The notes below the pieces were generated by a model, which saw nothing but the letters and a program-made list of their open reading frames with translations, had not been told where the DNA came from and ran no database searches. The position numbers and the translations under genes are program-made. Below, in pieces: positions 7,537-13,096 of a DNA stretch of 13,096 nucleotides (positions within the stretch are counted from its first letter, which is position 1; each line of letters begins with the position of its first letter). The DNA is from an uncultured Planctomycetaceae bacterium (GTDB lineage: Bacteria > Planctomycetota > Planctomycetia > Pirellulales > UBA1268), in NCBI GenBank assembly GCA_903949225.1, contig CAJAYZ010000286.1:1-13096 (forward strand). Reading direction: 5' to 3'.

Positions 7537-8562
7537 GGGCTACCAGAGGGGGGATTCCCTCCCTGCGAGCCGCACGCCGGAGTTGCCCATGCGATCCGCG
7601 AAACGTCCACACGTCCACACGTCCACACGTCCACACGTCCGTCGCTTGAGCGACTCGAACCGCGGGCGCTCCTTGCCGGCCTGACGCCACAGTTTTGGGG
7701 AGTGTCCGGGGCGGCGGGCGCCGCGCTGACCGCCGTTATTCCGTCCCCCCCGGCGATCGTTCTCCCGAACTCGATCGCGATGACCGGCCCATCGGGCGTC
7801 ACTGCTTCGCCGGCCTCGACGGCAGGCGCTGGCGGTTCGCAGTCCGGAAATGTTCTCTGGTTTCCGAGCACAGCGGGATATGCGTCAGCCTGCCCCACCG
7901 TCGGAGCGATTAAGCCCCCCCCGGCACTCTCTTCATCGGGCACCGGAGTCGAAGTCACGCCGCTGGTCTGTCAGCCCGGCCGTGACAAACTGCCCGTGTT
8001 TGTCTCGGGAGTTTTGACCGGTGATGATGCCGCCATTCAGGTTGTCGGCGCGGCGACACCGGAAGATGACGGCGAGCTGCCAAGTGCAGACGACGCCAAA
8101 GCGAGTCAGGGATGGAGTGACTGGTGGCGAAACCTCTGGCAAGGAGACCCACGGCAAACGGGTAATCCGGTTGGCCGCCCCCTCGCCGATGACATTCCTG
8201 CCCTGGGCCTCCCGGATCAGTTGCCGGCCACGCGGCCGGACGGGACGCTCGACCCGGTCTTCAACCACAACACGAGCCCTTCTCTCACCCCCCAAGAACT
8301 GCTGGGCAAGACGGCGGAGCAAGTCAGGCAATTGGCACGAAAAAAAGGCCTTGTTCCGCACCCAACAAGACCGGACAAGTGGTTGGATCCCATCACAGGA
8401 AAAGAGCGGCTGAGGATCGATCCGGGGCACGTCGATAAGCAAACGGGCTTACCATACAACGACCCGAAAGCCGCGGGTCCGCATCATCATGGGTACGGAC
8501 CGGATGGGAAGACGAAGCTTGTCGACCCTTCTGACGGTAACCCGCATTTCCCAACCCGTTGA
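7513..8562 (+). CDS. LEPR-motif exported protein with a C-terminal polymorphic-toxin-like domain; start apparently out of frame
   Basis: The open frame is 349 codons, but its first part is probably not translated. The likely start is ATG 7589, with GGAG 6 nt upstream and a promoter at 7508-7536; it is in another frame and hits a stop at 7682-7684 after 31 codons (MRSAKRPHVHTSTRPHVRRL...). An 8-bp tandem repeat at 7603-7640 lies between. With one unit fewer the product would be MRSAKRPHVHTSTRP, then SLERLEPRALLAG and the rest, an ordinary start for the LEPR-x-LL export motif of large planctomycete surface proteins. Next comes a low-complexity Ala/Pro/Ser/Gly region (to about 8000), an acidic linker, and a C-terminal domain (about 8270-8559) with RLRIDPGHVDKQTG, PHHHGYGPDG and GNPHFPTR. 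This resembles small nuclease-type polymorphic toxins (possibly type 24, from memory, unverified). GC is visibly lower than in its neighbours and AAA/ACA/TTA/AGA codons are common, suggesting transfer. Confidence 0.6.
   Translation: MTAMVSYAGLPEGGFPPCEPHAGVAHAIRETSTRPHVHTSTRPSLERLEPRALLAGLTPQFWGVSGAAGAALTAVIPSPPAIVLPNSIAMTGPSGVTASPASTAGAGGSQSGNVLWFPSTAGYASACPTVGAIKPPPALSSSGTGVEVTPLVCQPGRDKLPVFVSGVLTGDDAAIQVVGAATPEDDGELPSADDAKASQGWSDWWRNLWQGDPRQTGNPVGRPLADDIPALGLPDQLPATRPDGTLDPVFNHNTSPSLTPQELLGKTAEQVRQLARKKGLVPHPTRPDKWLDPITGKERLRIDPGHVDKQTGLPYNDPKAAGPHHHGYGPDGKTKLVDPSDGNPHFPTR
7579..7591 (+). promoter_or_regulatory. Ribosome-binding site and ATG of the probable native start of the toxin-like gene
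   Basis: GGAG at 7579-7582, 6-nt spacer, ATG at 7589-7591. It opens a frame encoding MRSAKRP..., basic as expected before a LEPR motif, and lies about 46 nt after the predicted transcription start. In this assembly the frame ends at TGA 7682-7684. Confidence 0.55.
7603..7640 (+). repeat. 8-bp tandem repeat (ACGTCCAC x 4.75) at the start of the toxin-like gene
   Basis: Four perfect copies of ACGTCCAC at 7603-7634 followed by ACGTCC at 7635-7640. Since 8 is not a multiple of 3, each gain or loss shifts the reading frame. The array starts 14 nt after the candidate ATG and ends 13 nt before the LEPR codons. A change of -1 or +2 units puts the ATG in frame with the long reading frame. Confidence 0.9.
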
Positions 8563-8578
8563 GAGAGGGACAATTGAG

Positions 8579-8758
8579 ATGGATCCTCCAGACGGGGACG
8601 TCATCACCTTCGCCCAAGGTGACATCGCGATGTGGATCGATTCCGGGACGTTGCATTTGAAGTGTGTCACGAAACAGGGTGACCCCGTCGAGCTGAATGC
8701 CGACGAGGTTGCCGAGTTGCTTCAGGCGATCGGGCAACTCGTGAGAGAAATGGGCTGA
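8579..8758 (+). CDS. Small acidic protein, candidate immunity partner
   Basis: 59 aa, beginning MDPPDGDVITFAQGDIAMWI and ending ADEVAELLQAIGQLVREMG. It has no signal peptide or membrane segment. It looks like a short beta-rich part followed by an amphipathic helix. ATG 8579 is chosen because AGAGGGA (8564-8570) lies 8 nt upstream; the frame is open back to 8489, but that part overlaps the toxin-like gene. It starts 16 nt after the toxin-like stop on the same strand, so it is very likely cotranscribed. Small acidic cytoplasmic protein directly after a toxin domain is the usual arrangement of an immunity gene, hence the call; no family is recognised. Its own start is independent of the frame of the upstream gene. 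Confidence 0.6.
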   Translation: MDPPDGDVITFAQGDIAMWIDSGTLHLKCVTKQGDPVELNADEVAELLQAIGQLVREMG

Positions 8759-8807
8759 CAGTCATTGCCCCGGCCCCGGGGGCCAAGCGATAACGCTCCA
8801 AGGCAGA

Positions 8808-8822
8808 GCGGATCCCATCCGC
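8808..8822 (+). terminator. Small hairpin between convergent genes
   Basis: GCGGAT-ccc-ATCCGC, a perfect 6-bp stem with a 3-nt loop, in the 154-nt space between the candidate immunity gene and the convergent peptidase gene. Only a short T run (CCTTTG) follows, 6 nt later, so termination is a weak call. Nothing else clear is seen in this gap. Confidence 0.3.
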
Positions 8823-8912
8823 ACCGCCTTTGAAAACGAATCGGGCTGGCGTGCGGACTTGGTGCCACCGAGTGTGTGGCGACGTTCCGTGCCGCGACCG
8901 CTCCCCTCTCCC

Positions 8913-10127
8913 TCACGCCATCGCCGCGACAAGCGCCGCGGCGGCGATCTCGACTTCGGCAACGTCGATCCACTCATCGCACGTGTGGGCTTGATCGATC
9001 GAGCCGGGGCCGAACACGACCGTCGGCACGCCGGCGGCCGCGTAGACGCTCGCGTTGGTGCCGTAGCGGGCAGCGCGAACGACGCTCTTGCGCCCGTGGC
9101 CGCCGACCGCTTCCTCGAGCCTGTCGGCCAGGCGCCTTCCGGCGAGCATCGTCTCGGCGCCTCCTGATGGCAGGCCGTGGTGCTCGACGAACGGCTCCTC
9201 GTGCTCGATCGCCGCCCCGGGGCAGGCCTCGGCCACGCGGCGGATGACCTCGTCCCGGGCCGCGCGCGGGCTTTCCCCCGGCACGAGCCGCCGGTCGAGT
9301 TCGAGGATCACCATGTCGGGAACGAGATTGACCCCGGAACCGCCGCGGATCGTCCCCAGGCTGAGCGTCGGCGGGCCACAGGGATGGTCGGGATCGCGGG
9401 TGAGGAGCTCGCGCGCGAGCGTCTCGATCGCCAGGGCCGCCCGGGCGGCCGGATAGATGGCGTTGTCGCCGCGCTCCGGGAAGGAGCTGTGACAGGCCCG
9501 CCCCCCCACGCGGATCCGCCACCGCACCGCCCCCTTGTGCATGCCGACGACATCGAGGCTGGTGGGCTCGGCGACGATTCCCGCCACCGGCCGGGCAGCC
9601 CCGACGAGATCGCGGGCCGGGCCGTCGCCGGGGCTCACCACGCCAGCGCCACTCCACAGCGAGGCGATCGCCCGAGCCCCGGAGAAGCCGAACTCCTCGT
9701 TGACCGTCGCCGTGAACAGGATCGTGACCGGGCGGGGCTGCGATGAGCCGAGGAGCCGCTCGAGCCCGACGATCATCGCCGCCATCCCCCCCTTCACGTC
9801 ACACGCCCCCCGCCCCTGAAGACGGCCGTCGCGGACCAGCGGAAGGAAGGGGTCGATCGTCATTCCCTCCACTGGCACGGTGTCTTGGTGGGCATCCCAG
9901 AGCACGGTCGGAGCCCCGGGGACTGTCGCCTCGAGGCGGGCCAGGACGTTGTCGCGGCCGGGGGCGACCGGCTGCCGGGCCCAGGGGAGGCCAGCGGCGC
10001 TGAAGCGCTGCACGAGGTAGTCGGTGATCCGACCCTCGAGGTACTCAGGCCCCGAGACGTCGCGCCCCATCGGATTGACGCTGGGGCGGCGGACGAGATC
10101 GGCAAGCGTCGCCAGGGAATCTGCCAT
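8913..10127 (-). CDS. M20-family zinc peptidase/deacylase (ArgE/DapE type)
   Basis: 404 aa, about the usual length for M20A enzymes such as acetylornithine deacetylase and succinyl-diaminopimelate desuccinylase, which hydrolyse an amide bond with two zinc ions. Expected residues are visible: DAHQDTVP (His80, Asp82), GRGACDVKGG (Asp110, bridging), VNEEFG (Glu144 general base, Glu145), AEPTS (Glu187), RACHSSFPERGDNAI (His213 in the dimerisation domain region) and QAHTCDEW (His381). DAHQDTVP has Gln between the two first ligands, a variation on GHxDTVP. No signal peptide, so cytoplasmic. ATG at 10127 has no obvious ribosome-binding site. It is a single gene, convergent with the toxin-like locus and divergent from the SgcJ/EcaC gene. 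No arg or dap neighbours are present, so the substrate is open. Confidence 0.93.
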   Translation of the reverse strand: MADSLATLADLVRRPSVNPMGRDVSGPEYLEGRITDYLVQRFSAAGLPWARQPVAPGRDNVLARLEATVPGAPTVLWDAHQDTVPVEGMTIDPFLPLVRDGRLQGRGACDVKGGMAAMIVGLERLLGSSQPRPVTILFTATVNEEFGFSGARAIASLWSGAGVVSPGDGPARDLVGAARPVAGIVAEPTSLDVVGMHKGAVRWRIRVGGRACHSSFPERGDNAIYPAARAALAIETLARELLTRDPDHPCGPPTLSLGTIRGGSGVNLVPDMVILELDRRLVPGESPRAARDEVIRRVAEACPGAAIEHEEPFVEHHGLPSGGAETMLAGRRLADRLEEAVGGHGRKSVVRAARYGTNASVYAAAGVPTVVFGPGSIDQAHTCDEWIDVAEVEIAAAALVAAMA

Positions 10128-10210
10128 ACACGGAGCTTACCAAACCCCGAATCGCCCCGGCCATGCGTCACCGCCGGGACAATCCGATCGTCGAGCGAAC
10201 GGGCAGTCCG

Positions 10211-10260
10211 TGCTAGGATTGAGGGATCGGGTGACCCAGCCGGAGGCTTGCTCCGACGGC
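10211..10260 (+). promoter_or_regulatory. Candidate extended -10 promoter and leader hairpin
   Basis: TGCTAGGAT at 10211-10219 fits an extended -10 (TGnTATAAT); the -35 position (TCGAGC, 10191-10196, 17-nt spacer) is weak. A leader hairpin follows at 10239-10260: GCCGGAG, loop GCTTG, CTCCG-a-CGGC with one bulged A. It would drive the two-gene unit beginning at 10305. Confidence 0.35.
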
Positions 10261-10304
10261 GTCATTCCCTCCCCTGCCCCGCCCCCGGCCGCGAGTTCAG
10301 CGTC

Positions 10305-11291
10305 ATGACCAACTCCAGAGCCCTGTCCCGCTCCCTCTGCCTGTGCGGCCCCATGCTTGCCGCCATCCTCACTGTGGGCATCGCTCCGGCCTTTGCCCAG
10401 GCCCAGACACCGGCCGAGCGGGCCCCCGCGGCGAAGGGAACCGGCATCGAGGCCGTCCGGGCCGCCTCGCGGATCTACCAGGAAGCGCTCGCCCGCGGTG
10501 ACGGAAAAGCCGTTGCCGCCCTTTGGACCGAGGATGGCGACATCATCGACGACATGGGGCAGGTGTTCCGCGGACGGGAGAGCGTTGCCGGCCTGGAACC
10601 CGCCGCGGAGGGGCAGGCCCGAGCGTCGTTTGCGATCGAGGAGGTCTCGATCCGGCTGCTTTCTGAGTCGGTGGCCCTCGAGGATGGCACCGTCGTCGTC
10701 ACTCCCCCCGGAGCTTCCACCGCACATCACGGTCGGTTCACGGCCACGTGGGTCAAGCAGGCCGATGGCTGGAAGGTGGCAAGCCTGCGGGAATGGCGGA
10801 CCGATCCGCCGGAGACGTCGGCACGGCTCGCCGACCTTGATTGGCTCGTCGGCGACTGGACCGTGACCGTCGACGGAAAAAAGCAGGAGGGCGAAAACGT
10901 CGCACTCCCACGGATGGAGATGAGCGTCCGCTGGAATCCCACCGGAACCTACCTCCTTCGCGAAACGATGATCACATCGCCGGATGGGAGCGAGGGCTTG
11001 CAGGTCTCGCAGCGGATCGGCTGGGATCCCCTCACCCGCCGGCTCCACTCCTGGTCTTTCAGCACCGATGGCAGCCATTCCGAGGCCGATTGGTCGCTCG
11101 AGGAGGGGGTGTGGGTATCGCGGACGACGACTGTCCACCCCGACGGAAGCCAGACGTCGACCATCAACCATTATCTGTACGACGGCAAGGAAGAATGCAC
11201 CTTCCAGTCGCTGCCGACCCACGCCGGGGCCACGAATCAGGCCGCGGTGACGATGACGATGACCCGCAAGCCCGGGGAACCCACCGAATGA
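10305..11291 (+). CDS. Exported SgcJ/EcaC-family (SnoaL-like) protein with C-terminal beta domain
   Basis: 328 aa with a signal peptide (cleavage likely after PAFA, residue 31), so exported. Residues about 47-167 form an NTF2-like fold of the SgcJ/EcaC type: AVRAASRIYQEALARGDG, then AALWTEDGDIIDDMGQVFRG and the closing WVKQADGWKVASLREW. The second half (about 172-325), beginning DLDWLVGDWTV, has the short strands and many Trp/Thr of a small lipocalin-like beta barrel, seen as a second domain in planctomycete homologues. NTF2-like proteins range from enzymes to ligand binders, so function stays open. Start ATG 10305 gives a good signal peptide; a clear ribosome-binding site is missing. Its TGA overlaps the next ATG (ATGA), so the two genes are translationally coupled. 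Confidence 0.85.
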   Translation: MTNSRALSRSLCLCGPMLAAILTVGIAPAFAQAQTPAERAPAAKGTGIEAVRAASRIYQEALARGDGKAVAALWTEDGDIIDDMGQVFRGRESVAGLEPAAEGQARASFAIEEVSIRLLSESVALEDGTVVVTPPGASTAHHGRFTATWVKQADGWKVASLREWRTDPPETSARLADLDWLVGDWTVTVDGKKQEGENVALPRMEMSVRWNPTGTYLLRETMITSPDGSEGLQVSQRIGWDPLTRRLHSWSFSTDGSHSEADWSLEEGVWVSRTTTVHPDGSQTSTINHYLYDGKEECTFQSLPTHAGATNQAAVTMTMTRKPGEPTE

Positions 11292-12091
11292 ACCCCTCTG
11301 CTACCCCCATGCCCATCAAGCTTTTCCAGCCGTTCGTTCCCTGCCTCTTGGCCTGTGCCGTCGTGGCCGGACTCGTCGGCGCTGGGTTCCGCCCGCTCGT
11401 CGGCCAGGCGGCCGATCCGCCGGCGGCGGCGACCACCGAGCAGGACGACGCCCAGGAATCGATGGCCGCGAAGGCTGAAATCCTCCAGAGCACGCGGTGG
11501 CGACGGGCGATCTTCGAACTGGGGGAATGGCTCTCCGTTCAGAAGATCTATCCGCCGCGCGAGGTGCAGCGGATCAAGGCCGACTTCAACACGAAGGTGA
11601 TGAAGATGTCGCCGCAAGAGTTGGAATACCTCCTCGACGACCTCGAGGCGAAGTTCAAGATCATCGACGCCCCCGAAGCCCAAGAGGCCAGGGCCTGGAT
11701 GGGGCAGTACCTCTCGGCGATGACCGACCGCAAACGGGCCGACGTCCTCAAGGATGTCCCCAACGTCGTCGACATGACCGCCGCCCAACTCTCTCAGGAG
11801 ATCCAAAAGATCGAACTCACCCGCCAGAATCTCAAGGACCGGCAGGCGGCCTTCGATAGCGGCCGGAAGGTCCTCGCCGACGTTGCCGCGGCCAACCGCA
11901 AGGCCACCGCTGATGCCTCGCTCGCGGCCACCTCGAAGATGAACTCGAGCACCTCCTACTCCCCCTACCGGAGTAATTCGGGGGGGAGCGGCGGTAGCCC
12001 CCCCTTCGCCAATGCCCGGGTCGGAAGCGGGATGTCGATCGGGATTGGCCCTTGGGGGGCGTATGTCGGCATGAGCCTCGGAAACTTCTGA
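11288..12091 (+). CDS. Exported or membrane-anchored protein of unknown function
   Basis: 267 aa, no family recognised. A hydrophobic segment at about residues 13-34 is a signal peptide or anchor. Residues about 55-215 are mostly charged and helical (AKAEILQSTRWRRAIFELGE, SPQELEYLLDDLEAKFKIID, AQLSQEIQKIELTRQNLKDR), with coiled-coil character at about 175-200. The tail is a Ser/Gly-rich stretch (SYSPYRSNSGGSGGSPP) ending in SIGIGPWGAYVGMSLGNF, a glycine/aromatic end that could contact a membrane or surface. It overlaps the preceding exported SgcJ/EcaC protein by ATGA, so the pair probably act together outside the cytoplasm. The long open frame back to 10841 is a shadow of that upstream gene. 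Confidence 0.8.
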   Translation: MNPSATPMPIKLFQPFVPCLLACAVVAGLVGAGFRPLVGQAADPPAAATTEQDDAQESMAAKAEILQSTRWRRAIFELGEWLSVQKIYPPREVQRIKADFNTKVMKMSPQELEYLLDDLEAKFKIIDAPEAQEARAWMGQYLSAMTDRKRADVLKDVPNVVDMTAAQLSQEIQKIELTRQNLKDRQAAFDSGRKVLADVAAANRKATADASLAATSKMNSSTSYSPYRSNSGGSGGSPPFANARVGSGMSIGIGPWGAYVGMSLGNF

Positions 12092-12098
12092 TTCCCCC

Positions 12099-12121
12099 CC
12101 GCAGCGTCTTTCCAGCTGCGG
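12099..12121 (+). terminator. Hairpin directly after the exported protein gene
   Basis: CCGCAGC (12099-12105) and GCTGCGG (12115-12121) form a perfect 7-bp stem with a 9-nt loop, beginning 8 nt after the stop. No U-tract follows. Likely an mRNA 3' end hairpin or weak terminator. Confidence 0.4.
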
Positions 12122-12186
12122 TAGGGCCGGTATCGGTCGATCCCGAAGCCGACCATCAAGAACCCCACCTCGTCGCCGGTCGGTCG

Positions 12187-12222
12187 GGACGGTATAACCT
12201 TCCCCATCGGTTCGACCCGTCC
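12187..12222 (+). other. Structured intergenic segment with a possible promoter inside
   Basis: GGACGG (12187-12192) pairs with CCGTCC (12217-12222) and, inside it, AACC (12196-12199) pairs with GGTT (12209-12212), giving a two-part stem. The same stretch contains TATAAC (12193-12198), the best -10-like hexamer of the gap, but its -35 region is poor (TCGTCG at 12170-12175). Either a folded leader or a promoter for a short transcript ending at 12262; both readings are tentative. Confidence 0.3.
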
Positions 12223-12237
12223 TACCGGGAAAAAATG

Positions 12238-12262
12238 GCCGGAGCAGCGCTCCGGCTTTTTT
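12238..12262 (+). terminator. Rho-independent terminator
   Basis: GCCGGAGC-agc-GCTCCGGC (12238-12256) followed by TTTTTT (12257-12262), preceded by AAAAAA (12230-12235). A textbook intrinsic terminator. It lies 147 nt after the exported protein gene and 120 nt before nuoA, so it either ends a long 3' UTR, ends a small RNA, or acts as an attenuator ahead of nuoA. Confidence 0.85.
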
Positions 12263-12381
12263 CAAAGCCGACTTTGTGAAGGATTTCACGAAGTCGCCTG
12301 GTCGGCTCCTCGGTCCGGTCAGCCCCCTTCCACGCCAGATCGGGCACTGCCCCGCCTTTCCCCACGGTTCAGGCCTCACCC

Positions 12382-12780
12382 ATGGATGCGATCCTGCCCG
12401 TCCTCCTGTTCGTTGCCATCGCCGCGGCGGTGTCGGTCGGACTGGTCGTGGGTTCGAGCCTCATCGGCCCCAACAAGCGGACCAATCGGGTCAAGGAAAT
12501 GCCCTACGAGAGTGGCATGGACCCGGTGCATGACACGCGCCGCCGGTTCGATGTCCGATTCCACCTCGTGGCGATCACGTTCCTTGTTTTTGACGTTGAA
12601 CTTCTTTTCCTCTATCCCTGGGCGGTCGCCAGCCGGTCGGCGGCAGGCGTCGACGCGGCGGTTTCCCAGGGGCTGGTGTCATGCCGCGGTCTGGTGTTCG
12701 CGGGGGCGATGGCGTTCATCGCTCTGGTGGTGGTCGGATTCGCCTATGACTGGCGCAAGGGGGTATTTCGGTGGCGTTAG
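12382..12780 (+). CDS. nuoA: NADH-quinone oxidoreductase subunit A
   Basis: 132-aa membrane subunit of respiratory complex I, part of the quinone-pocket region at the join between membrane arm and peripheral arm. Three transmembrane helices are visible: about residues 5-29, 59-83 and 101-124. Family motifs are MPYESGMDP (about 40-48) in the first loop and RFDVRFHLVAITFLVFDVEL (about 55-74) with the conserved acidic residues of the second helix. Length is normal. ATG 12382 has a weak ribosome-binding site, but the N-terminus fits the family. No full promoter is clear between the terminator at 12262 and the start; a short inverted repeat GTGAA-ggat-TTCAC lies at about 12278-12291. It begins the nuo operon and overlaps nuoB by 10 nt. 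Confidence 0.97.
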   Translation: MDAILPVLLFVAIAAAVSVGLVVGSSLIGPNKRTNRVKEMPYESGMDPVHDTRRRFDVRFHLVAITFLVFDVELLFLYPWAVASRSAAGVDAAVSQGLVSCRGLVFAGAMAFIALVVVGFAYDWRKGVFRWR

Positions 12781-13096
12781 AACTGCCCGAAAATGTCGTC
12801 GTCAGCCGGCTCGACGAACTCGCGAACTGGTGCCGCAAAAACAGCCTTTGGCCGATGCCATTCGCGACGGCCTGCTGTGGCATTGAACTGATGGCGACCG
12901 GGGCTGCCAAGCACGACCTCGCCCGCTTCGGTGCCGAGGTGTTTCGCTTCAGCCCGCGGCAATGCGATCTCATGATCGTGGCCGGACGGGTGGCCATGAA
13001 GATGCTTCCGGTCCTCCAGCGGATCTGGCTGCAGATGCACGAGCCCAAGTGGTGCATCTCAATGGGAGCCTGCGCGAGCACCGGCGGTGTGTTTGA
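12771..13096 (+). CDS. nuoB: NADH-quinone oxidoreductase subunit B (partial, C-terminus off the right edge)
   Basis: Peripheral-arm subunit of complex I that holds the [4Fe-4S] cluster N2, the last electron carrier before quinone. 108 residues are in the window. The adjacent cysteines ACCGIELM (Cys35, Cys36) and WCISMGACASTGG (Cys101) are three of the four N2 ligands; the fourth lies beyond the edge. SPRQCDLMIVAGRV (about 61-74) is the usual family segment. GTG at 12771 is chosen because AAGGGGG lies about 7 nt upstream and the product matches the family from its N-terminus; it overlaps the end of nuoA by 10 nt, so the two are coupled. Confidence 0.96.
   Translation, partial: MALELPENVVVSRLDELANWCRKNSLWPMPFATACCGIELMATGAAKHDLARFGAEVFRFSPRQCDLMIVAGRVAMKMLPVLQRIWLQMHEPKWCISMGACASTGGVF

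Noticed and set aside
7603..7640. Short CRISPR-like array
   Set aside because: The 8-bp units are contiguous with no spacers; it is a simple tandem repeat.
7933..8442. 169-codon minus-strand open frame opposite the toxin-like domain
   Set aside because: No ribosome-binding site or domain recognised; the plus-strand frame has motif structure and a partner gene downstream.
8766..8784. GC palindrome CCCCGGCCCCGGGGGCC as a terminator
   Set aside because: The stem is at most 5 bp with a 4-nt loop and no T run follows.
12205..12235. tRNA T-arm-like GGTTCGACCC
   Set aside because: The flanking bases do not form a 5-bp T-stem, and no acceptor or anticodon arm can be drawn around it.
10137..12379. 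Long minus-strand open frames opposite the exported pair and the nuoA upstream region
   Set aside because: They mirror the plus-strand genes, lack recognisable motifs, and one crosses the strong terminator at 12238-12262.

Overview
The window is GC-rich DNA that looks like a planctomycete chromosome (Planctomycetota, probably Pirellulales-like). This rests on an N-terminal LEPR-x-LL export motif on a secreted protein, a Tyr/His-rich small secreted protein of a type I associate with planctomycetes, long spurious antisense reading frames typical of about 65-70% GC, and the style of the nuoA/nuoB start. The lineage is inference; there is no rRNA or other marker.

Layout. (1) Minus strand, 5791 down to the left edge: a four-gene operon. 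Two paralogous membrane-associated GTPases (5791-3902 and 3905-2001) are followed by a fused substrate-binding/permease protein of a polar amino-acid ABC transporter (2004-472) and its ATPase (449 to beyond the edge). The first three genes are joined by ATGA stop/start overlaps, so GTPases and transporter are probably made together. (2) Plus strand, 5966-6766: a metallo-beta-lactamase-fold hydrolase, divergent from the operon, with a good sigma70-like promoter at 5850-5878. (3) 6991-7347: a small secreted Tyr-rich protein followed by a strong hairpin. (4) 7508-8758: a lower-GC island with a LEPR-motif secreted protein whose His-rich C-terminus looks like a polymorphic-toxin domain, then a 59-aa acidic protein in the position of an immunity gene. 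(5) Minus strand, 10127-8913: an M20 zinc peptidase/deacylase. (6) Plus strand, 10305-12091: two exported proteins overlapping by ATGA, one SgcJ/EcaC (SnoaL-like) and one unrecognised. (7) 12092-12381: structured intergenic DNA with a clear intrinsic terminator. (8) 12382 to the right edge: nuoA and the start of nuoB, opening a respiratory complex I operon.

The most interesting point is the start of the toxin-like gene. Promoter (7508-7536), ribosome binding site (7579-7582) and ATG (7589) are well arranged, but just after the ATG lies a tandem array of an 8-bp unit, ACGTCCAC x 4.75 (7603-7640). With the copy number present here, the ATG reads into a stop after 31 codons. Losing one unit, or gaining two, would join it in frame to LERLEPRALLAG and the rest of the protein. 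This is the architecture of a phase-variable contingency locus, captured in an OFF state, controlling a putative surface toxin. A second theme is the translational coupling of a dynamin-like/YfjP-like GTPase pair to an amino-acid ABC transporter, with a 21-bp repeat inserted in the G domain of one of the two GTPases.
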